Shown one piece after another: positions 59,598 to 64,000 of a stretch of 64,000 bases of DNA. The stretch is taken from the NCBI GenBank assembly GCA_016213625.1, contig JACQZZ010000109.1, positions 1-64,000 on the forward strand, written 5' to 3'. The position numbers and the translations under genes are program-made. Each line of letters opens with the position of its first letter. The stretch's first letter is position 1. The DNA is from Actinomycetota bacterium (lineage in GTDB: Bacteria > Actinomycetota > Acidimicrobiia > Acidimicrobiales > Ilumatobacteraceae). The notes below the pieces were generated by a model. That model saw nothing but the letters and a program-made list of their open reading frames with translations, ran no database searches and was not told where the DNA came from.

Positions 59598-60634
59598 TCA
59601 GCCTCGTCACCGGTGGCAGCGGCTACTTCGGTGCGCTGCTCGTCCATCGCCTGGTGGCCGCGGGCCACACCGTGCGCGTCCTCGACCTCAACGACGCCGA
59701 CGACCGTCCTGCCGGCGTCGAGCTGGTGCAGGGCGACATCCGCGAACCACAGGTCGTCGCCCGTGCCGTGCAGGGAGTCGACGTGGTGTTCAACAACGTC
59801 GCCCAGGTACCGCTCGCGAAGGACCACGAGCTGCTCCGCACGGTCAACGTCGATGGCACCTCCCTCCTGCTGGCCGAGTGCCGACGAGCCGGCGTGCGCA
59901 AGGTGGTGCACACCTCGTCCAGTGCCGTGTTCGGCATCCCGCGCAGCAACCCGGTGCTGCCGTCCACCGTCCCCTCACCCGTCGAGGAATACGGTCACGC
60001 CAAGCTCGCCGCTGAATGGGCCTGTCTCGACGCCGTACGCGAGGGCCTCGACGTGTCCATCGTTCGACCGCGCACCATTCTCGGCCACGGCCGACTCGGC
60101 ATCTTCGGCATTCTGTTCGAGTGGGTGGCCGACGGCGCCGACATCTTCGTGCTCGGCGACGGCAGCAACCGCTACCAGTTCGTCCACGCCGACGATCTGG
60201 CCGATGCCTGCATCCTCGCCGGTGCGGCGGCCGGACCCGCCGTGTTCAACGTGGGCACCGACCGCTTCGGCACGATGCGCGAGTCCCTCGAGGCGCTGTG
60301 CGCACACGCCGGCACCGGTTCGAAGGTGCGCTCGCTCCCAGCCCGGCCCGCGTCGATGGGCATGAAGGCCGCCGCCGGCCTGCACCTCGCCCCGTTCGCT
60401 CCATATCACTGGCTGATGTACAGCAAGTCGTTGTGGTTCGACATCCAGCACGTGCAGGACACCCTGCAGTGGCAGCCGAAGTTCTCCAACGCCGAGATGC
60501 TCGCCGACAGCTACGACTGGTTCCTCGCCAACCGTGCCCACACCGCCGACGCCGGCCAGAGCCACCACCGCACCATCGCCAAGCAGGGCGCGCTGAAGGT
60601 GCTGAAGACCGCCACCCGCCTGTTGCCCGGCTGA
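59594..60634 (+). CDS. NAD-dependent epimerase/dehydratase (second extended SDR)
   Basis: A 346-aa extended SDR from GTG 59594. T-G-G-S-G-Y-F-G at 6-13, N-N-V-A-Q near 75, H-T-S-S-S-A-V-F-G near 106-114, and Y-G-H-A-K at about 132-136 give the full catalytic set; R-P-R-T-I-L-G-H and Y-Q-F-V-H-A-D-D-L follow as in sugar-nucleotide epimerases. It is related to its upstream neighbour but diverged. Four coupled genes (small protein, GMC, SDR, SDR) suggest oxidation of a hydroxyl followed by reduction or epimerisation of the same molecule. The stop is 3 nt from the convergent lipoprotein gene. Confidence 0.88.
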   Translation: MISLVTGGSGYFGALLVHRLVAAGHTVRVLDLNDADDRPAGVELVQGDIREPQVVARAVQGVDVVFNNVAQVPLAKDHELLRTVNVDGTSLLLAECRRAGVRKVVHTSSSAVFGIPRSNPVLPSTVPSPVEEYGHAKLAAEWACLDAVREGLDVSIVRPRTILGHGRLGIFGILFEWVADGADIFVLGDGSNRYQFVHADDLADACILAGAAAGPAVFNVGTDRFGTMRESLEALCAHAGTGSKVRSLPARPASMGMKAAAGLHLAPFAPYHWLMYSKSLWFDIQHVQDTLQWQPKFSNAEMLADSYDWFLANRAHTADAGQSHHRTIAKQGALKVLKTATRLLPG

Positions 60635-60637
60635 CCG

Positions 60638-61592
60638 TCAGGTCGGCAGGCACCCCGCGCAGCCGAGCGCGACGTCGATCGGGGCGATCACCGTGCCGTC
60701 GCTGAGCTGGAGCTCGGTGGTGGTGAACCGATCGCCATCGCCGGCGAACTGCACGGAGTCGAGCGTGAGCGTGCCTGAGCCGCTGACGACGTCGAGCAGC
60801 ACTCCGGTCGGACGATCATCAGCTCCTCCGTTGCACGCCGTGCCACGTACAGACGCTCCCCGAAACGCTTCCATCTGGCTGCTGTGGAACTCGAACGTTC
60901 CCGGCCCCTTCGCCGCGAGCACGACCGACCGCGAGTGTCTGCTCGGCGTCCATCATCCACACGTGCGTGTCCAAGCACGACAACTGAACCGACAGATCGA
61001 CCGCTCCCGCACCGGAACAGTCCAGCTCGCCCAGCGGGAACTGCTCGACCACGTGGGGATACACCGGTGCTTCGTACGAACCATTGCCACCGGACTGCTC
61101 GGTCACCCTGCAGGTGTCGTCGCCGTAGGCTCGCGACACCCACCGCCACGGCGCCCATGTGCGATCGGCGCCCGCGTCGACGGACGCGCGGACCTCTGCG
61201 AGGTAGGTCGCAAAAGGCTCGACGGTCTGATCGTTGAGTTTCCAGCGGTGCTCGCCGACCACCAGAACCAATGGCACGCCGTCACTCGGTGCCTCACCGA
61301 CCGGAGTCGCGGCGGGCAACGAGTCGGCCCCACGCAGCAGATCCTGCAGGACGGACTCGTCGATCGACCCCTTCACCGTGCCGCGTCCGTTCTCCGCATA
61401 CGACGAACGGTCGCCATACACCACCAACTCCGGCCCGTACACGAACATGTCGGGCACCACACCGAGCTCGTAGCTCCCGACCTGCACCACCACATCGCTG
61501 GCACCAGTGGCGTGCGGAATCGGAGCGCCGGAAGCGTCGCTGCACGCCACCACCACAAGCGCCGCTGCGAAACAGGCCAGCCGCCTGATCAC
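60638..61592 (-). pseudogene. Lipoprotein gene split by a one-base frameshift
   Basis: GTG 61592 opens a lipoprotein: M-I-R-R-L-A-C-F, hydrophobic core and lipobox V-V-V-A-C with Cys at residue 17. The frame runs through a Cys-containing extracytoplasmic domain to about 60930 and then goes out of phase. Skipping one base within the GGTCGGTC tetranucleotide repeat (about 60923-60931) joins it to a second frame that reads S-V-V-L-A-A-K-G-P-G-T-F-E-F and ends at 60638 with C-A-G-C-L-P. The span is 955 nt (3n+1), as expected for one extra base. The predicted intact protein is about 317 aa. It is either a recent pseudogene or a sequencing/assembly error. Family not recognised. GTGA overlap with the upstream small gene. 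Confidence 0.7.
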
Positions 61593-61783
61593 ATCGCGGC
61601 CCGGCCGAGGCCCTGGGCGAGCTGGTTCAGGTCGCCGATCTGCATGTGCTGCCACACCGGGGTCCCTTGGAACGCCGGCTCGGCACACGGCGCGTGGAAG
61701 TACTCGTCGGCCAGCCAGGCCGCGTGATCGGTCGGACGGATCACCAGACCGCACAACCGGCAGATCGGATCGCTCGACCGCAT
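61589..61783 (-). CDS. Small CxxC...HxxC protein, probable zinc-binding
   Basis: A 64-aa protein. Cys8-x2-Cys11 and His30-x2-Cys33 form a likely zinc site, with a short C-terminal helix (D-L-N-Q-L-A-Q-G-L). The family is not recognised. It lies 9 nt after the DUF222/HNH gene on the same strand and its stop overlaps the lipoprotein GTG start (GTGA), so it sits inside a transcription unit. The conserved spacing of the ligands argues that it is a real gene despite its length. Confidence 0.6.
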   Translation of the reverse strand: MRSSDPICRLCGLVIRPTDHAAWLADEYFHAPCAEPAFQGTPVWQHMQIGDLNQLAQGLGRAAM

Positions 61784-61792
61784 GCGACAACC

Positions 61793-63016
61793 CTATTCGT
61801 CGTCCCAGGTGCCCGGCGGCCAGTCGCCGTGCAGCACGGTCCACCGGGCGCGGCACCTCGCCGCCTCGAGGAAGTCGACGCGTTGTTCGGGGAGTGGGTC
61901 GCTGTGGTCGCGCAGGTCTTCGCGACGGTTGTGTGGGGTGCACAGGGATCGTCCGTTGAATTGGCTGGTGGCCCCGCCCCGGGCTGCGGGTGTTCGATGA
62001 TCCACATCACCGTGCACCGCCGGAGTGGGGCACACCGACTGGTGCTGACAGCGACGGTCACGCACCTGCACCGCCCGCCGCAACGCACCGGTGAAGGTGC
62101 GTTGGCGGGTCTTGGCGATCACCGTGGTCGGCCCGTCGAACAGGAACGACTCGACCACCGCGGCGTCGAGATGTCCGATCAGTTGCTCAGGGGCGAGCAC
62201 ATGCCCGGACGCCAACTCACACAACCGACGCGCGGTCTGATCGCCGATGATCACCTGGAACAACGGACGAGCCGTGACACCGGTGGCGTTCACCGACCGC
62301 GTCGCCATGCGCACCAACGCCGCTGCCCGCAACTCGCCCAACGTGCGCGCCACACCGTTGGTCTTGTCCTGGTGGCGGAGCTCACCGATCAGACGACGCA
62401 GCTCACCTTCGACGATCTCGGCATCGACCACATCGAGATCGCCATCGATCAACAGCCGGCCACTGATCTGCGACCGCGACGCGTACACCCTCGACCTCTC
62501 CGTGCCCGACGGTGCGCGACCCAACAGATCGTCGGCCAACACCGCCCAGTACTGGATGACCCGCCGGGCATCGTCGAACAACTCGCACCCGGCGCACTGC
62601 TCGACCAGCATCTGCTCGTGCTCGAGGAACAACTCGAACCGGGCGCCGGCCGCGTACTGCACGAACAGATCCACATGATCCATCGACAACCGGCCCGCGA
62701 CCACCGCCGCACGCGTGCGCACCATCCGCTCCAGCAACCGTGCCCGGCGCAGCTCACGCTTCGCCGCACGGTGACACGAACGAGTGTCGCGACCCAACGC
62801 CAACGACGCGTTCAACGACCCATCAGCACGCCACCCGCCACACGACTCCCAACGGTGCAACACATCGGCCGCGGCCACCGCGAGACGTGACCGTTCGGCC
62901 TGCAGCGACACCACCAATGCCTGCAACTCATCCGAGCCGAGCGCATCGACATCGGTCGACAACAGTGCATCTGCAACATCATGCAGTTGACGCACGAGAT
63001 CCGCCGGCGAGGTCAT
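61793..63016 (-). CDS. DUF222 domain HNH endonuclease-type protein
   Basis: A 407-aa protein from ATG 63016 (an in-frame ATG at 63031 would add five residues). The N-terminal DUF222 (13E12-repeat) helical domain (about 10-300) includes L-G-R-D-T-R-S, R-A-A-V-V-A-G-R-L-S and A-R-T-L-G-E-L-R-A-A-A-L. The C-terminal HNH nuclease motif runs from R-D-R-R-C through D-V-D-H, a central Asn (F-N-G-R) and C-T-P-H-N. These are very common, multi-copy actinobacterial genes of unknown biological role, often viewed as mobile or domesticated. Nuclease activity is predicted from the intact H-N-H residues. Confidence 0.9.
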   Translation of the reverse strand: MTSPADLVRQLHDVADALLSTDVDALGSDELQALVVSLQAERSRLAVAAADVLHRWESCGGWRADGSLNASLALGRDTRSCHRAAKRELRRARLLERMVRTRAAVVAGRLSMDHVDLFVQYAAGARFELFLEHEQMLVEQCAGCELFDDARRVIQYWAVLADDLLGRAPSGTERSRVYASRSQISGRLLIDGDLDVVDAEIVEGELRRLIGELRHQDKTNGVARTLGELRAAALVRMATRSVNATGVTARPLFQVIIGDQTARRLCELASGHVLAPEQLIGHLDAAVVESFLFDGPTTVIAKTRQRTFTGALRRAVQVRDRRCQHQSVCPTPAVHGDVDHRTPAARGGATSQFNGRSLCTPHNRREDLRDHSDPLPEQRVDFLEAARCRARWTVLHGDWPPGTWDDE

Positions 63017-63049
63017 GCCCCCATCATGCACAAGGGGTGTGACAGGGTT

Positions 63050-64000
63050 TCAGCGACGGTGCTTGGCCATCACTCGGTCGTGCAGCGCCTGCAACACCCC
63101 ACGCGCCGACGACTCCCACGTGAGGGTCTGTGCCCGTTCGAGCGCTGCCGCACCCAGAGCCTCGCGCCGCGTCGAGTCGAGCAACACGTCGGCCAATGCG
63201 GTGCCCAGTTGCTCGAGCGGCACCAGCACGCCCGTCGTGCCGTCGATCACACTGCTGCGATGACCGTTCACGTCGGTGGCCACCGCCGGCGTGCCACACG
63301 CGGCGGCCTCCGTCAGCGTGAGGCCCCACCCCTCGGCCAGCGAGGCGCTGGTGACCAGCCACGCCGATTGGTACAGCGCCACCAGGTGGTCGTGATCCAG
63401 TCGGCCGGCCAGGGTGATCCAGTCGTGCGCGTGGTGACGGGCGATGTTCGCCTCGAGCACCGGACGCAGCGGCCCCTCCCCCACGATCACCAACTGCAGG
63501 TCCGGCACGCGCTGCTTGGCCTCGACCGCCGCGTCGATGAGCTGGTCCTGCCGCTTCACCGGCGCCAATCGCCCCACACACACCACCGTCGGCACCTCGG
63601 CCCGCGACCCACCGGGCTGGAACATGTCGTCGACCCCGTTGTTGACCGCCACCACCCGATCTGGCTTGAAGCCCAGGTGCAGCAGCTCGTCGCGAGTGGC
63701 GTCGCTGGGCGTGAGTGTGAGCGTGCGTCGGTAGAACGGCGGCGCCAGACGCGACTCCACCGCTCGGCCCATGAACGCCATGGGCGCCGGCAACAACTGG
63801 TCCCACATCGGCCCGTGCACGTGGTGGAGGACCGTGATGCGCGGCTTGTGGCACCACAGCGGGCTCATCCACGGCACGCCGTTCCACACCTCCACCAGCG
63901 CGTCGAAGCTCCCGCGATGCACCACCTCGGAGGCGATGCCCCGCGGGAACACCGAATAGCGGCTGCCCTTGCGCACCACGGAATAGCCGTTGCGCTGCGC
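63050..64000 (-). CDS. GT4 family glycosyltransferase (5' part outside window)
   Basis: At least 316 aa are visible; the frame stays open to the right edge (N-G-Y-S-V-V-R-K-G before the first in-frame GTG), so the true start lies beyond 64000. The visible part has H-H-V-H-G-P-M-W-D, N-N-G-V-D and C-V-G-R-L-A-P-V-K-R of the GT-B fold. The C-terminal nucleotide-binding E-x7-E-like segment is S-L-A-E-G-W-G-L-T-L-T-E-A-A-A-C-G-T-P. It should transfer a hexose from a nucleotide sugar, probably mannose-type, to a lipid or glycan on the cytoplasmic face. It extends the envelope-glycan region beyond the window. Confidence 0.9.
   Translation of the reverse strand, partial: AQRNGYSVVRKGSRYSVFPRGIASEVVHRGSFDALVEVWNGVPWMSPLWCHKPRITVLHHVHGPMWDQLLPAPMAFMGRAVESRLAPPFYRRTLTLTPSDATRDELLHLGFKPDRVVAVNNGVDDMFQPGGSRAEVPTVVCVGRLAPVKRQDQLIDAAVEAKQRVPDLQLVIVGEGPLRPVLEANIARHHAHDWITLAGRLDHDHLVALYQSAWLVTSASLAEGWGLTLTEAAACGTPAVATDVNGHRSSVIDGTTGVLVPLEQLGTALADVLLDSTRREALGAAALERAQTLTWESSARGVLQALHDRVMAKHRR

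Noticed and set aside
1-64000. CRISPR arrays, rRNA and tRNA genes, complete insertion sequences
   Set aside because: No regularly spaced repeats, cloverleaf or rRNA-like segments, or complete transposase genes were recognised; a dedicated tRNA and repeat scan was not possible here.

Overview
The window is GC-rich, densely packed chromosomal DNA. It looks like an actinobacterium, most plausibly of the class Acidimicrobiia (Ilumatobacter-like). The grounds are an AftD-type arabinofuranosyltransferase, a DUF222/HNH endonuclease, actinobacterial lipoproteins with Thr/Glu-rich linkers, many ATGA/GTGA start-stop overlaps, and TANNNT -10 boxes placed 6-9 nt before start codons (leaderless promoters). 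The class is inferred from gene content only; no rRNA gene is present.

Layout. 1-1137: remnant of an unrecognised, possibly mobile-element gene, a repeat cluster, and a DUF2293 gene with atypical codon use. 1194-6885: a YdeI-family protein, an acyl-CoA dehydrogenase, an alpha/beta hydrolase, a flavin reductase, a SirB1-like protein and a divergent acyl-CoA synthetase (fatty-acid/xenobiotic catabolism). 7031-9667: a Tat-exported multicopper oxidase with an extra C-terminal beta-solenoid-like domain. 9654-14010 (minus): aldehyde dehydrogenase, Gfo/Idh/MocA oxidoreductase and an OafA-type acyltransferase that appears to start at CTG. 14033-21323 (plus): glycerophosphodiesterase, GGT-family protein and cytosine-deaminase-like amidohydrolase, then an SDR with a SsuABC/TauABC-type transporter. 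21387-25387 (minus): creatininase-family amidohydrolase, M20 carbamoylase-type hydrolase, VOC protein and AspT-type exchanger. 25435-26979: CrtI-like oxidoreductase. 26981-31438 (minus): three-subunit xanthine-dehydrogenase-type molybdoenzyme with a purine phosphoribosyltransferase and a SnoaL-like protein. 31479-32534: PPK2 kinase and DUF5522 protein. 32665-38616 (plus): complete Dpp/Opp-type peptide ABC transporter behind a CRP-type operator. 38613-40282: divergent enoyl-CoA hydratase and AlkA-like glycosylase.

40334-60634 and the right edge (63050-64000) form a cell-envelope glycan island. It holds a PIG-V-like mannosyltransferase, AftD, two further acyltransferases, an ArnT/PMT-like transferase, three GT2 enzymes, a methyltransferase, two paralogous polytopic GT-C-like proteins, a GMC oxidoreductase with a small partner, two SDR/epimerases and a GT4 enzyme. 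Together these look like a set for building and decorating a polyprenol-linked surface polysaccharide. 60638-63016 holds a lipoprotein gene broken by a one-base frameshift, a small CxxC/HxxC protein and the DUF222/HNH gene.

Most striking observations: six head-to-head gene pairs separated by only 17-53 bp with back-to-back leaderless promoters, one pair sharing a single palindromic -10 box; a perfect TGTGA-N6-TCACA operator nested in an 8-bp inverted repeat; the multicopper oxidase fusion; the CTG start; the lipoprotein frameshift; and an AftD-centred glycan island in a likely non-mycolate lineage.
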